Shown here: in pieces, positions 1 to 8,038 of the stretch
Numbering within the stretch: position 1 is the first letter of the stretch
Layout of the letters: the number at the start of each line of letters is the position of its first letter
Source: Streptomyces longisporoflavus
GTDB lineage: Bacteria; Actinomycetota; Actinomycetes; Streptomycetales; Streptomycetaceae
Reading direction: 5' to 3'
NCBI RefSeq assembly: GCF_014649775.1
Contig: NZ_BMTR01000027.1
Span: 1 to 64,000 of the forward strand
Length of the DNA stretch: 64,000 nt
Made by a program: the position numbers and the translations under genes
Notes under the pieces: model-generated
The model's database searches: none
Told to the model about the DNA's origin: nothing
What the model saw: the letters and a program-made list of their open reading frames with translations, nothing else

Positions 1-258
1 CTCGTAGCTCTTCTTGAGCTTCTTCAGCTTGCCCGGCGCGTCCTCGAACTCCGCCGTGAAGGACTCGGCCGTCTTGCCCGCCCAGGTGAGGATCGCGTCC
101 TCGCCCGCCATCCCCTTGATGTCCCGCAGGACCTTGGAGACGTCGTCGGCGAAATCGTGCAGGTTCTTCGCCAGGTTCCGCACCCGGTCCGGATCACCCG
201 GCGTCGGGTCCTTGTCCAGGTCCAGGACATGCCAATCCGCCGGACGATTCCCCGCCAT
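1..258 (-). CDS. T7SS-type putative secreted protein, N-terminal part (cut by window edge)
   Basis: An open frame runs from ATG at 258 to the window edge, giving 86 residues of the N-terminus. It starts MAGNRPADWHVLDLDKDPTPGDPDRV, and the D-x-x-PGDxxRVxxLAxxL pattern followed by a W-A-G-K-x-A-x-x-F segment is shared with the proteins at 5139-6377 and 15401-16804. This pattern is typical of actinobacterial proteins with a T7SS-signal-like N-terminus next to WXG100 genes. It lies downstream of, and in the same direction as, the gene at 374-1015. Function beyond likely export is unknown because the C-terminal part lies outside the window. Confidence 0.75.
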   Translation of the reverse strand, partial: MAGNRPADWHVLDLDKDPTPGDPDRVRNLAKNLHDFADDVSKVLRDIKGMAGEDAILTWAGKTAESFTAEFEDAPGKLKKLKKSYE

Positions 259-373
259 CCCGCAACCCCCGTCACGTCCGCCCCTCAAGTACCCGTACGC
301 ACACGCGAAGTTACTAGCCGCGTACGGGTGATGAAAAGGCGTCAGTGCCGCGGGGCGTCAGGGCCTGGCTCGC

Positions 374-1015
374 TTACTCCGCGAAGCGGAACGTCGACGT
401 CACCGCGTCGAAGATGTCGAAGAACGACTCCGCCAGGTCCAGGATCTGGCTGCTCCCCGCCACCAGTGCGACCTTGCCCTCCTGGCCCGGGACCGGGATG
501 AACGTCTGCATCAGTACGACGCGCATCGTGCGGTCGTCGCCGGGGACCGAGACGTCCTCGATGCCGTACGTGCGGGCAGCCAGCCCCACGCCCGGTATCT
601 CGACCGTCTTCACCTTCCGGTACGTGTCGCCCTCGCGCTTGGCCTCCCGTACGCCGAGCTGGGCCACGATCGCGGCGGGGTCGGTCGGCATCACGTCGCC
701 GTTCGACGTGCGGGCGCCGACCAGGGAGACCGTCACCGAGCCGGTGATCGGCACGTCGCCGCCGAAGCTCTCCGCCATGCAGCCGCAGTACAGGGCGCCG
801 GACTGCCAGGCCTCCTTGGACGCCTTGCGCAGGAAGCCCTCGAAGGTGTTGCGGTGCGGTTCGAGCTCGGGGCGTTCGCGTATGCGGTCGTTGATCATCT
901 GCCGGATGCCGGCGTCGCGCGACTCCGGGCGGACGTCGAACTCCCACCACGTCTCCGGCACCTTGATGCTGAAACCGCCGCGGGCGATGGTCTGCGCTTC
1001 GGTGTAGCGGGCCAT
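374..1015 (-). CDS. T7SS-locus hypothetical protein, PxxW-type paralogue
   Basis: 213 residues with no signal peptide or membrane segment. ATG at 1015 is preceded by GGGGAC; an upstream in-frame start at 1102 would add 29 residues that look non-conserved. The pattern FSIKVPETWWEF...RDAGIRQMINDRI near the N-terminus recurs as IVPDGWFQL...RDRGIVALADQ in the protein at 13914-14555, and less clearly in those at 14556-15269 and 7153-8028. All four sit beside WXG100 or T7SS-signal genes. The family is soluble and I do not recognise a fold. A chaperone-like or adaptor role for a secreted partner is only a guess from context. Confidence 0.7.
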   Translation of the reverse strand: MARYTEAQTIARGGFSIKVPETWWEFDVRPESRDAGIRQMINDRIRERPELEPHRNTFEGFLRKASKEAWQSGALYCGCMAESFGGDVPITGSVTVSLVGARTSNGDVMPTDPAAIVAQLGVREAKREGDTYRKVKTVEIPGVGLAARTYGIEDVSVPGDDRTMRVVLMQTFIPVPGQEGKVALVAGSSQILDLAESFFDIFDAVTSTFRFAE

Positions 1016-1111
1016 GCTGTTGTCCCCGTCCCCTTTGTCGTGCGTCTTTGTCGTACGTCGACTCTGGCTGTCAGCGTACGAGGCGGCGGGGCGCGGCTTC
1101 ACGCCGCGCGG

Positions 1112-1390
1112 CTAGCTCCCGGTGCCCGGTTGCGTGTCCGCGTTCGGCGCGACGTACGTACCGCGCTGCGGCACCGTGAAGACCAGGCCGTCTTCGACGA
1201 GCACTGCGATCGCCCTGCGGACAGTCGTCCGCGCAAGGCCGTACTGCTGGACAAGCTGGGACTCGCTGGCGATGGGCCTGTTGGGCAGCCAGTCCCCGCG
1301 CTCGATCCGGGCCCGCAGGATGCCCGCGAGCTGGCGGTACGGCGTCACTGGCCCTTCGTGATCAATTTCAGCATCCGGCTGGAAGTTCAT
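1112..1390 (-). CDS. short GntR-type winged-helix transcriptional regulator
   Basis: About 92 residues comprising almost only a GntR winged helix: PYRQLAGILRARIERGDWLP then SESQLVQQYGLARTTVRRAIAVL and a beta-wing ending in RGTYVAP. The ligand-binding C-terminal domain of full GntR proteins is absent, so effector sensing is not evident. ATG at 1390 is the chosen start; a TTG two codons upstream (1396) is an alternative. It is divergent from the small gene pair at 1551-2161 with about 160 bp between, so control of that pair is a reasonable inference. Stand-alone winged helices of this kind are common in streptomycetes. Confidence 0.85.
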   Translation of the reverse strand: MNFQPDAEIDHEGPVTPYRQLAGILRARIERGDWLPNRPIASESQLVQQYGLARTTVRRAIAVLVEDGLVFTVPQRGTYVAPNADTQPGTGS

Positions 1391-1550
1391 GATCAAGAAG
1401 CTACTCGTACAGAGAAGGCCTCTGTCATAGAGCTACGTCTCTATACGTAGCGATACAAGGCGAGCTAAGTTGGAGCACGTAACACGCAGGACCCCCGCAG
1501 CCGCTGGAACGGCTCGGGGGCATGGCCAACGCTGCTCAAGGAGCGTCGAC

Positions 1551-1841
1551 GTGAGAGACCCTATCGTTCGATTCCTGGGACGGATGCTTGCCGCGTTCGC
1601 CCCACGCCCTCGGGGCCGGCACCGCCTCGGCGGCGCCATCCCGCACCCGCGAATCCCGCTGCCCCCACCCCGCTTCACCGAACGCCTCGACGGTCAGGCG
1701 TCACCCCTCGTCCGCCCCTACCTCCTCACGCCGGACGAGCGTCGGCTCCAGCGCGAACGCCGCCGCGCCCTCTATCTGGCGACCCTTGGCATCGACACGG
1801 GCCCGCGGCACATCCACGGCGTAACGGTGGCCGCGCGGTGA
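1551..1841 (+). CDS. small hypothetical protein, basic and Pro/Arg-rich
   Basis: 96 residues starting at GTG 1551, chosen because AAGGAG lies 7 bases upstream (1538-1543); the longer in-frame start at 1470 has no such site. The sequence is basic, with VRPYLLTPDERRLQRERRRALYLATLGID near the C-terminus, and has no membrane segment. The stop overlaps the next start as GTGA, so the two are translationally coupled. I do not recognise the family. The divergent GntR regulator is its probable controller. Confidence 0.6.
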   Translation: MRDPIVRFLGRMLAAFAPRPRGRHRLGGAIPHPRIPLPPPRFTERLDGQASPLVRPYLLTPDERRLQRERRRALYLATLGIDTGPRHIHGVTVAAR

Positions 1842-2161
1842 ACCCGCGTCCTCCGGTGCGGATGTGCGCCCGTTGCCAGCGCACCACCGACGCCCCCGTC
1901 CTCGTACACGAAGTGCATGCCGCGACCGGGCCGGGGTTCAACGTGTACGCGTGCGGGGAGTGCGCCGCGTCCTATCCGCCGGCCGGTGACGTCCTGGAGC
2001 TGCTCGACCTTGCCACCGCCCCGGCCCGGCGCTCCCCGTCCCGCCTCACCCTCCGCTTCTACAAGGTCAACTCCGACGGAGACGTCATCGAGGACCGCGG
2101 CGAGGTCGTGATCGTCGCGGACGACGATCTCGACGCTCATCGGCTCCAGTCCGGGGGCTGA
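1838..2161 (+). CDS. small zinc-ribbon-like hypothetical protein
   Basis: 107 residues from GTG 1838, overlapping the previous stop by four bases. The N-terminal half contains CARC and CGEC separated by about 30 residues, the spacing of a single zinc ribbon. The C-terminal half is acidic and ends DDDLDAHRLQSGG. The partner gene upstream and the divergent GntR regulator suggest a small regulatory module. Molecular role unknown. Confidence 0.65.
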   Translation: MNPRPPVRMCARCQRTTDAPVLVHEVHAATGPGFNVYACGECAASYPPAGDVLELLDLATAPARRSPSRLTLRFYKVNSDGDVIEDRGEVVIVADDDLDAHRLQSGG

Positions 2162-2179
2162 TCCAGGGGGTGGGCGGCG

Positions 2180-2239
2180 TTGCAGGAAAGTCCCGCCGCG
2201 GGGGCGGTTCTGCCGTACTTCGCCGGGACTTTCCTGCAA
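2180..2239. repeat. palindromic dispersed repeat, copy 1
   Basis: Perfect 16-bp inverted arms TTGCAGGAAAGTCCCG (2180-2195) and CGGGACTTTCCTGCAA (2224-2239) enclose a 28-base loop. The same arms occur at 34487-34544 around a different loop, and both copies continue with TCCGT on the right. This marks a dispersed element rather than two unrelated terminators. It may still act as a terminator for the operon ending at 2161. Confidence 0.8.
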
Positions 2240-2274
2240 TCCGTGCGCCTGTTGACCGGGGAGGGGGAGTTGAG

Positions 2275-2520
2275 TTACCCGTGGGGTTTCACCCAGGTCG
2301 CCGTCAGGTCCGCGGACGCGAAGGCCCATGCCCCGTCGGGCAGTGCTCCTCGGAGGGCGGGCAGTACTGCCAGGTATTCACGCGGGTCGACTCGAAAGCC
2401 GTGCCATTCTTCGTCCCAGTCGGCCTGCACGTACTTCATTTGATGGAGCTTTCCATTCCGCAACACTGGGCGGGCCATACGTCCGGGCTGCGACCGAACT
2501 GGGTCGGTTTGTACGGCCAT
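2275..2520 (-). CDS. small hypothetical protein
   Basis: 81 residues from ATG 2520, preceded by GTGAGG at about 4 bases. The sequence looks protein-like (YVQADWDEEWHGFRVDPREYLAVLPALRGALPDGAWAFA) and is rich in Trp and acidic residues, unlike a shadow frame. There is no membrane segment or recognised domain. It is divergent from the lipoprotein gene at 2630. A longer in-frame reading to 2979 overlaps that lipoprotein and is rejected. Confidence 0.55.
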   Translation of the reverse strand: MAVQTDPVRSQPGRMARPVLRNGKLHQMKYVQADWDEEWHGFRVDPREYLAVLPALRGALPDGAWAFASADLTATWVKPHG

Positions 2521-2629
2521 TCGCCTCACGAGACCTTCACTACTCCGCAAAGTTAACCCTGGCGAAGGCATTGACCACTTCAGTACCTTCGGATGGCTTG
2601 TAGAACTGTCGCCCCACCGGGAGTCACAC

Positions 2630-3313
2630 GTGAACCGCAGTCGCGCCCTGCCCGCCGCCGTCGTCTCGCTGACGGCTGCCACTGCTCTGCTCCTGACCGG
2701 ATGCGGGGGTGGCGGCGACGACAAAGACTCGGGCAAGGACAAGATCGCTGGGGCGGACGAGGGGGGCGCGAAGAAGACTGCGTCGCCCAGCGACAAGGCG
2801 AGCGACGCAGGCGTCACCGACCGGCCGGAGATGAAGTTCCCCTCCGACGTGCAGCTCACCTTCGACAAGGCCAATGTGTCGGATCCGGCCCAGACCGCGG
2901 CCGCGAATGACGCCGAGAACTTCGTGAAGGCAATCCGGTACGGGATCGTGAAGCAGGACACGGAAGACGCCGCGTACAAGTTCTACTCCGAGTACCAGAG
3001 CCCGGCCTTCACCTACGCCAAGGACCAGATCAAGCAGCGCGTCGATGCGGGCTTCACGATTTCCGGAGAGATGCGGTTCACCAAAATCAAGGTCGAGCCG
3101 GTCAAAAACAAGAAGTCGACGGTTGTCTCCTTCTGCAGCGACAGCAGCAAGTTGTACAGCAAGGAAGTCAAGACCAAGAAGGTGCACCACACGAAGGAGA
3201 GCATCAGTGACTTCGACTCCTGGCAGGTCCTCATGACCGCATCCGACAGCAACAAGGGGCTGTGGCGGGCCAAGCAGGTCGAGGTGGCGACCAAGGCGGA
3301 GGAGTGCAGGTGA
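2630..3313 (+). CDS. secreted lipoprotein of unknown function
   Basis: 227 residues from GTG 2630 with GGGAG about 6 bases upstream. A lipoprotein signal peptide ends in lipobox LLTGC with Cys25, followed by a Gly/Asp/Lys-rich linker. The mature domain (about residues 75-227) has alternating helix and strand character, with a VKAIRYGIVKQDTEDAAYKFYSEY segment as in small NTF2-like lipoproteins. The next gene starts in a GTGA overlap, so both are co-translated. The location next to the WXG100 locus suggests an extracytoplasmic accessory role, but this is inference. Confidence 0.8.
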   Translation: MNRSRALPAAVVSLTAATALLLTGCGGGGDDKDSGKDKIAGADEGGAKKTASPSDKASDAGVTDRPEMKFPSDVQLTFDKANVSDPAQTAAANDAENFVKAIRYGIVKQDTEDAAYKFYSEYQSPAFTYAKDQIKQRVDAGFTISGEMRFTKIKVEPVKNKKSTVVSFCSDSSKLYSKEVKTKKVHHTKESISDFDSWQVLMTASDSNKGLWRAKQVEVATKAEECR

Positions 3314-4341
3314 GGACACCGCGCGGAGCGGCACTGCTGCTCGCAGCCTGCTCGACCTCGCTCATATTTGTGGCGATCGGCCCTGCGGGCACCGCGACGG
3401 CCGGTGAGGACGGGCCCACCAACGGCACCACTTCGGCAAAGAAGCAGGGCGACACCCTGACCGCCCTCGCCAAGATCACCTATAGGTCTTCGGGCGGCGG
3501 CAAGGGCGGCGGCCCCATCACCTCTGTCGACACCAACTGGACCCCGCCCGCCTGCTGGTACGCGCCGGAGTGGAAGGCCACCGAGTTCCAGGAGTACCGC
3601 CAGCGGCTCTACTTCGGCGCCCGGCACGACCCGGACGCCCCGCGCGATGTTCTCGGTGAGATGTCCGACCAGAACCAGGCGTACGCCAAGGACGGCTACA
3701 ACATCGACAAGGAGAAGGACGGGATGTGGTGGGGGGCCCAGCAGAACCCGGACGCCTCCATGGCCGACCAGTACGCGTGCGACAGGGAACCGTTCTGGGT
3801 CGAGAACGGCGAGACGCCCGATGTGCCGCAGGCCATCAAGCCCGAGATCCTCGCCGAACTCGCCTACAACCAGATCAAAGTCCCCGGCACTAAAGTCAGC
3901 CTCGCCCCCGACGGTCCCTCCAAGGTGAACCTCCCCACCTGGGCCTGGCTCGACAAGGGGGACTTCCAGCCCGTGTCCGTCACCGCCTCGCTCGACGTGC
4001 CCGGTCTGCACATCGAGGCCACGACGACCGCGAAGCCCACCGCGCTCAGCATCAAGCCGGGCACCGAGGACGCCGTCCGCATTCCCGCGTCCGGGAAGTG
4101 CGAGCTCAACGAGGACGGTTCGATCGGGGAGCCGTACGCGAAGGGCAAGGCGAAGCAGGAGCCGCCCTGCGGTGTGACCTACCAGCGCTCCTCCGGGAAC
4201 GGGACGTTCAATCTCCAGGCCACCGCCACGTGGGACATCACCTGGACCGGGACCGGCGGTACGGGCGGCGATCTCCCGGACGGCGAATACGGGAACGACC
4301 AGCCGGTCACCGTAGAGGAAGTCCAGTCCGTCAACCGCTGA
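3310..4341 (+). CDS. secreted protein, probable envelope partner of the upstream lipoprotein
   Basis: 343 residues from GTG 3310, which overlaps the preceding TGA; GGAGG lies just upstream. A signal peptide ends near ATAGEDGP at about residue 32. The mature part is rich in Trp, Pro and acidic residues, including a WWGAQQNPDASMADQYACDREPFW region, and ends in a beta-rich domain with two Cys about 20 residues apart that could form a disulfide. No catalytic motif is recognised. Coupled translation with the lipoprotein suggests they act together outside the membrane. Confidence 0.75.
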   Translation: MRTPRGAALLLAACSTSLIFVAIGPAGTATAGEDGPTNGTTSAKKQGDTLTALAKITYRSSGGGKGGGPITSVDTNWTPPACWYAPEWKATEFQEYRQRLYFGARHDPDAPRDVLGEMSDQNQAYAKDGYNIDKEKDGMWWGAQQNPDASMADQYACDREPFWVENGETPDVPQAIKPEILAELAYNQIKVPGTKVSLAPDGPSKVNLPTWAWLDKGDFQPVSVTASLDVPGLHIEATTTAKPTALSIKPGTEDAVRIPASGKCELNEDGSIGEPYAKGKAKQEPPCGVTYQRSSGNGTFNLQATATWDITWTGTGGTGGDLPDGEYGNDQPVTVEEVQSVNR

Positions 4342-4798
4342 CCAGGCGGGGTCGGTTGGCGTGGCGCGCGGTCGTTTGACCGCGCCGCCGCGCCGCCGCG
4401 CCCCGGCGAACGCAAGCAGGCCCTCCAACTCGATCTCGCGCGGCGCGACAGCGTCGACCGCGCCGGGATCCGGCGGAGGGCCTGTTGCCGTTCTCCGCTG
4501 CCCGTACGGGCTCCGCGCAAATGCCGTAGTAAAGGGAAGCAAAGAAGCTGGCAAAGGGAAGGGCAAGAAGTGGCGGTGGGCGTCGGGCCCTTGCCCCGCA
4601 TAGTGGAACCTGCCCTTCACCGCCTCTTCACATTAAAGGTTCAGCACTCTCCCCTACCTCCGCCTTCGCTCTAGCAAGTCCCTACCCGACGAATACCGTT
4701 GGCCCCCTCGGCGATACCCTCGCCGGACGGAACTCGCGTGTGAACTGCCGCCGAGCTCCGGTACGACGAACGCCCAGAGAGAGACCGGGGGACACGAC
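4342..4798. other. intergenic region without recognised gene
   Basis: 457 bases between the secreted protein and the WXG100-like gene. I see no convincing coding frame: the frames open here are arginine-rich shadows. The stretch 4380-4450 is a CGCCGC-rich low-complexity tract. The promoter of the operon beginning at 4799 should lie in 4600-4780, but no clear -35/-10 pair stands out. Confidence 0.4.
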
Positions 4799-5137
4799 GT
4801 GAGCGATCTACGCCTCGACGACACGATCTTCGAAGAGCTGCGGAAGACCTTCTCCACGGTCAGCGATCGCATGGACGCCGCCCGGCGCACGCTCCGTGGC
4901 ACGGACGGCTCCGTCGTCGGCGCGGGCAAGCTCGTCGAGGACGTGCACGAGTTCGCCGACGAGTGGGGTTACGGCGTCAAGCAGCTCGGCAAGCACACGC
5001 ACGGCGCCGTGAAGATGATCAACAAGATCGGCGAGAAGTTCAGCGAGCTGGACCAGGAGCTCGCCGAGTCCCTCAAGTCGGCGAAGGCCGACTCGAAGGC
5101 AGGCCCGAAGGCGGGCTCGAAGAAGGAGGGCAAGTAG
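4799..5137 (+). CDS. WXG100-like small protein
   Basis: 112 residues from GTG 4799 with GGGGGA upstream. It is helical, with EWGYG near residue 58 in the place of a W-x-G turn between two amphipathic helices, and a Lys/Ala/Gly-rich tail (KADSKAGPKAGSKKEGK). The N-terminal pattern (DLRLDDTIFEEL) parallels that of the WXG100-like protein at 16808-17131. The next gene starts two bases after the stop. It is probably a small T7SS substrate or the helical-hairpin partner of the protein encoded next. Confidence 0.75.
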   Translation: MSDLRLDDTIFEELRKTFSTVSDRMDAARRTLRGTDGSVVGAGKLVEDVHEFADEWGYGVKQLGKHTHGAVKMINKIGEKFSELDQELAESLKSAKADSKAGPKAGSKKEGK

Positions 5138-5138
5138 C

Positions 5139-6377
5139 GTGGGGCGTCGGCCTGCCTTTCCGCACATCGGCTGGGACCCCACCCCCGGGGACGTGACGGA
5201 CACCCGTGAGCTCGCGAAGAAGCTGAGCGGGCTCGCCACGGAACTCGGCAACGCCGTACGGGACTTGGAGCGGATCGAGTGCGGGGCCTGGAAGGGCAAG
5301 ACCGCGCTCGCCTTCACCGAGTACATCGGGCAGGACGTCACGCCCCTCGTACGCAAGAGCCACGAGTCGTTCGACAAGGCCTCCCGCGCGCTGCACAAGT
5401 GGGCCGGTGAGCTCCAGGATTTCCAGGACGAGGCGGACCGCCTGGAGAAGTCGGCCGGGGAGAAGCTGGATGCCCGGGCGGAGGCAAAGCCCGACAGCGA
5501 GGAGTCCGCCAAGGCGTCGGGAGACGTCGACGGGGTCGCCCAGAAGGTCCATGAGCTGGAGGAGCGCTACAAGCGTGCCGCCGGCAACATCAGCAAGGAG
5601 CTCGACAAGGCCGGCGACATCGCCCCGGACGAGCCCGGCTTCTGGGACAAGCTCACCAAGGGAGTCGCCGAAGCGTGGGACGCCACGGGCCAGTGGATCA
5701 AGGACCACGCCGACATGATCAAGCTGATCGGCGACCTGTTGAGTGATCTGAGCGGTGTTCTGGGGATGCTCGCGATCATCACTGCCCCCTTCGAGCCGAT
5801 CGGCGCGATCTTCGCCACCGCTGCGGTTCTCACGAGCGGCCTCGCCCTGGTGTCGCATCTCGTGGCCAAGGCCGCGGGTGCCGACGTCAGCTGGGTGTCC
5901 ATCGGGTTCGACGCCCTGGGGTCGTTGCCCGGCATCGGCGCCTTCTCCAAGGGGGTCAAGGTGGCTGACGGCGGCGTGGCCGCCGCGCGTGCGGCGCAAC
6001 TGGGCAAGGGCTTCAAGGGTGTCTCGACCATCGGCCGCAACATCGTCGGCGTGGGTGACAACGTCGCCGGTGCCGCGAGCCTGACCATCAAGGGCAAGAC
6101 GATCGGCCTGGGCGGTCTCAAGGCCGGGGGCTTCATCTCGACCGAGGGCGGACTCATGAACCGTATGAGCCTGGTCGCCGAGCAGACCGTCCGCAACGGA
6201 CAGTGGATCGGCACCCGCGGTATCCCCGGCCTCAAGAACATCGACTCCATGAGCAATCTGGGCCGCGGGATAGACGCCGCGATCAAGATCGCACCCAAGG
6301 CCTGGTCCATCCCGAACCACATCGGGGAGATGACCAGCCCCGGCGATCGCCTCCAGGAATCCGCGGCAGCCCACTGA
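5139..6377 (+). CDS. putative T7SS-exported protein with hydrophobic central region
   Basis: 412 residues from GTG 5139, with AAGGAGGGC 9 bases upstream overlapping the end of the preceding gene. The N-terminus has the WDPTPGDxxDTRELAKKL signal-like pattern. A helical segment with AWKGKTALAF (W-x-G type) follows, then a coiled coil to about residue 165. A strongly hydrophobic stretch, about 190-250, is rich in Gly/Ala, and the C-terminal domain is Gly-rich (GRNIVGVGDNVAGAASLTIKGKTIGLGG). No nuclease, deaminase or other toxin motif is visible. It resembles the protein at 15401-16804 in layout. Confidence 0.75.
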   Translation: MGRRPAFPHIGWDPTPGDVTDTRELAKKLSGLATELGNAVRDLERIECGAWKGKTALAFTEYIGQDVTPLVRKSHESFDKASRALHKWAGELQDFQDEADRLEKSAGEKLDARAEAKPDSEESAKASGDVDGVAQKVHELEERYKRAAGNISKELDKAGDIAPDEPGFWDKLTKGVAEAWDATGQWIKDHADMIKLIGDLLSDLSGVLGMLAIITAPFEPIGAIFATAAVLTSGLALVSHLVAKAAGADVSWVSIGFDALGSLPGIGAFSKGVKVADGGVAAARAAQLGKGFKGVSTIGRNIVGVGDNVAGAASLTIKGKTIGLGGLKAGGFISTEGGLMNRMSLVAEQTVRNGQWIGTRGIPGLKNIDSMSNLGRGIDAAIKIAPKAWSIPNHIGEMTSPGDRLQESAAAH

Positions 6378-6400
6378 GCGGCCGCAGCAGCCCACTGAGC

Positions 6401-6434
6401 ACCCGCACCCGCACCCGCACCCGCACCCGCACCC
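6401..6434. repeat. ACCCGC hexamer tandem repeat
   Basis: Nearly six consecutive copies of ACCCGC in the gap between the genes at 5139-6377 and 6486-7226. The tract is outside coding sequence and length-variable in principle. No function is evident. Confidence 0.8.
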
Positions 6435-6485
6435 AAGGAAGTCGCGCCGCACCGAGCGGCCGCAAGCTGAGAGGACTTGAGGGCC

Positions 6486-7226
6486 GTGGACTGGTATCCG
6501 CCCCGGGACGAGACGCTGCTCATGCGCGTCAACGCCTCCTTCGCCACCGGGAGCGCCCCGAAGGTCGCCGGACTGCGATCTTTCCGGGACACCGAACGAC
6601 GAGACATCGAAGGCGAACTCGTCGCCGGGGGCTGGCCGTCGGGCGCCGCCTTCGCCGTACGGGGAAAGGCGGACAGCGCGGGCGTACGAGCCCTGGACAT
6701 CGCTCTGCTCGGCATCCCCCGCCTGCTCAACATGGTCGCGAACGCGGGCGCCCCGAGTGGCGCGCCCTTCGGTGATCCACAGAGCGCGGGAAAGCCGCAG
6801 GAACCGGAGAACGAGGTCGAGGACTTCCCCGTCGTCTGGGCCGCGCCGGGCACCACGGCCCGCACCCTGCCCTGGCAACTGGACCCCGCGCGGCGCCCCA
6901 AGGGATACCGCACCGAGACGGTGTTGACCGATCGCCGCCTCGTCGTGCTCGGCGTCGAGCCCTCGGCCGGTCTGGCGCCGGCCCGGGAATTGTGGGACCT
7001 GCCCAGAGACCGCGTGGCGGGCGCCGAGCGGATGACCTTCTCGGAAGGCGGGACCGACGTCAGGATCCGGTTCACGGATGGCTCCTGGACGCGCTGGAAG
7101 GCCGGCGACGCCGCCAAGTTCGTGGCCCGGATCAACGCGGAGGACGGGGACGATGAGCGATCTCGACGGGCGGACGGAGACGATGAGCGATCTCGACGTG
7201 CGGACGGAGACGATGAGCGATCTTGA
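6486..7226 (+). CDS. T7SS-locus hypothetical protein with PH-like C-terminal region
   Basis: 246 residues from GTG 6486. AGAGGA at 6470 fits this start better than the in-frame TTG at 6477. The part from about residue 140 (TDRRLVVLG, then ELWDLPRDRVAGAERM and VRIRFTDGSWTRWKAG) reads like a small bacterial PH-type beta domain followed by a helix. The C-terminus runs into a 30-bp tandem repeat that gives DGDDERSRRA repeats, and the stop lies in the third, mutated repeat. The gene overlaps the start region of the next one. Function unknown. Confidence 0.7.
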   Translation: MDWYPPRDETLLMRVNASFATGSAPKVAGLRSFRDTERRDIEGELVAGGWPSGAAFAVRGKADSAGVRALDIALLGIPRLLNMVANAGAPSGAPFGDPQSAGKPQEPENEVEDFPVVWAAPGTTARTLPWQLDPARRPKGYRTETVLTDRRLVVLGVEPSAGLAPARELWDLPRDRVAGAERMTFSEGGTDVRIRFTDGSWTRWKAGDAAKFVARINAEDGDDERSRRADGDDERSRRADGDDERS

Positions 7227-7255
7227 GGGGCTGACGGAGACGATGAGCGATCTCG
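7149..7255. repeat. 30-bp direct repeat carrying successive start codons
   Basis: Four copies with a 30-base period; the segment CGATGAGCGA begins at 7151, 7181, 7211 and 7241. The later copies also carry GGAGACG just before the ATG. Because 30 is a multiple of three, both overlapping reading frames are kept: the upstream gene reads DGDDERSRRA and the downstream gene reads MSDLD repeatedly. Confidence 0.85.
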
Positions 7256-8028
7256 ACCGGCTGATCGGTGAGCGCGTCGCCCGCACTGTGCCACCGATCA
7301 CCTTCGTCGTGCCGGAGGGGATACACGCCCTGCCCGTGGACGCCTCGGCCGAGGAACGCGGTTCGGCCGCGGCCGACTTCGTACGCGAGCTCTATCCCGG
7401 CGGCGACGACACCCTCTGGGAATCAGCAGCCCCGTACTACGCGCAGGTCACAGCGGCGATGGCCACGGCCGGCCTCGCCTTCTCCGCGCTCGGTATCTTC
7501 GGCCTCGACGGCCCCGGTGTCGCCCACTGCTCGCTCACGGCTGCTTTCCTCAAGACGGACCACCGGGATCCTGATGTCGCGGCCCAGGGCACCCTGGCGA
7601 CGCTCACGAGCGACCCGCTCAACGACGCGCGCTGGCTCGACCTGCCGTGCGGGCCCGCCGTTTCCTGTGTCACCTTGCGCGAACTCGCCCTCGATCTGGA
7701 GCCACCGCAGCCGGCGGAGGAACAACCGAAGCTCATCACCGGCCAGATACAGGTCCACATCCCCTTTCCCACCGGTCCCTACATGGCTGTCTTCACGCTC
7801 GACACGGCGTCCATGGAGTACTGGGGCGAGTTCTGCGACATGATCATGGCGATCCTCCAGACGGTCAGCTTCTCGGATCCGGAACCGGAACCGGAACCGG
7901 AAAAGGGCGGGACGGCTGGAGAGGACGGAACGGCCGGAGACGGCGGTCCGCATGTCAGGGGAGCCTCGGTCGTCGCACCCTCTGGAACTGTCCCCTGTCC
8001 GGCGGCAACGCCCCCGTCGCGACAGTAA
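7153..8028 (+). CDS. T7SS-locus hypothetical protein, PxxW-family relative
   Basis: 291 residues if the first repeat ATG (7153) is used; ATGs at 7183, 7213 and 7243 are equally well placed, each after GGAG. Past the repeat, RTVPPITFVVPEGIHALPVDAS and a later DLPCGPAVSCVTLRELALDL followed by VHIPFPTGPYMAVFTLDTASMEYWGEF match the layout of the proteins at 374-1015 and 13914-15269. The tail is PEPEPEPEK from a GGAACC repeat. No signal peptide or membrane segment. Probably a cytoplasmic partner in the secretion locus, by context only. Confidence 0.75.
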   Translation: MSDLDGRTETMSDLDVRTETMSDLEGLTETMSDLDRLIGERVARTVPPITFVVPEGIHALPVDASAEERGSAAADFVRELYPGGDDTLWESAAPYYAQVTAAMATAGLAFSALGIFGLDGPGVAHCSLTAAFLKTDHRDPDVAAQGTLATLTSDPLNDARWLDLPCGPAVSCVTLRELALDLEPPQPAEEQPKLITGQIQVHIPFPTGPYMAVFTLDTASMEYWGEFCDMIMAILQTVSFSDPEPEPEPEKGGTAGEDGTAGDGGPHVRGASVVAPSGTVPCPAATPPSRQ

Positions 8029-8038
8029 GGTGCGCCCA

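Noticed and set aside
3013-4620. 535-residue minus-strand open frame
   Set aside because: Antisense to the lipoprotein and secreted protein pair; no ribosome site or domain.
6401-6434. Possible CRISPR-like array
   Set aside because: Units are six bases with no spacers; simple tandem repeat only. The 25-, 30- and 37-bp repeats elsewhere are contiguous and also lack spacers.
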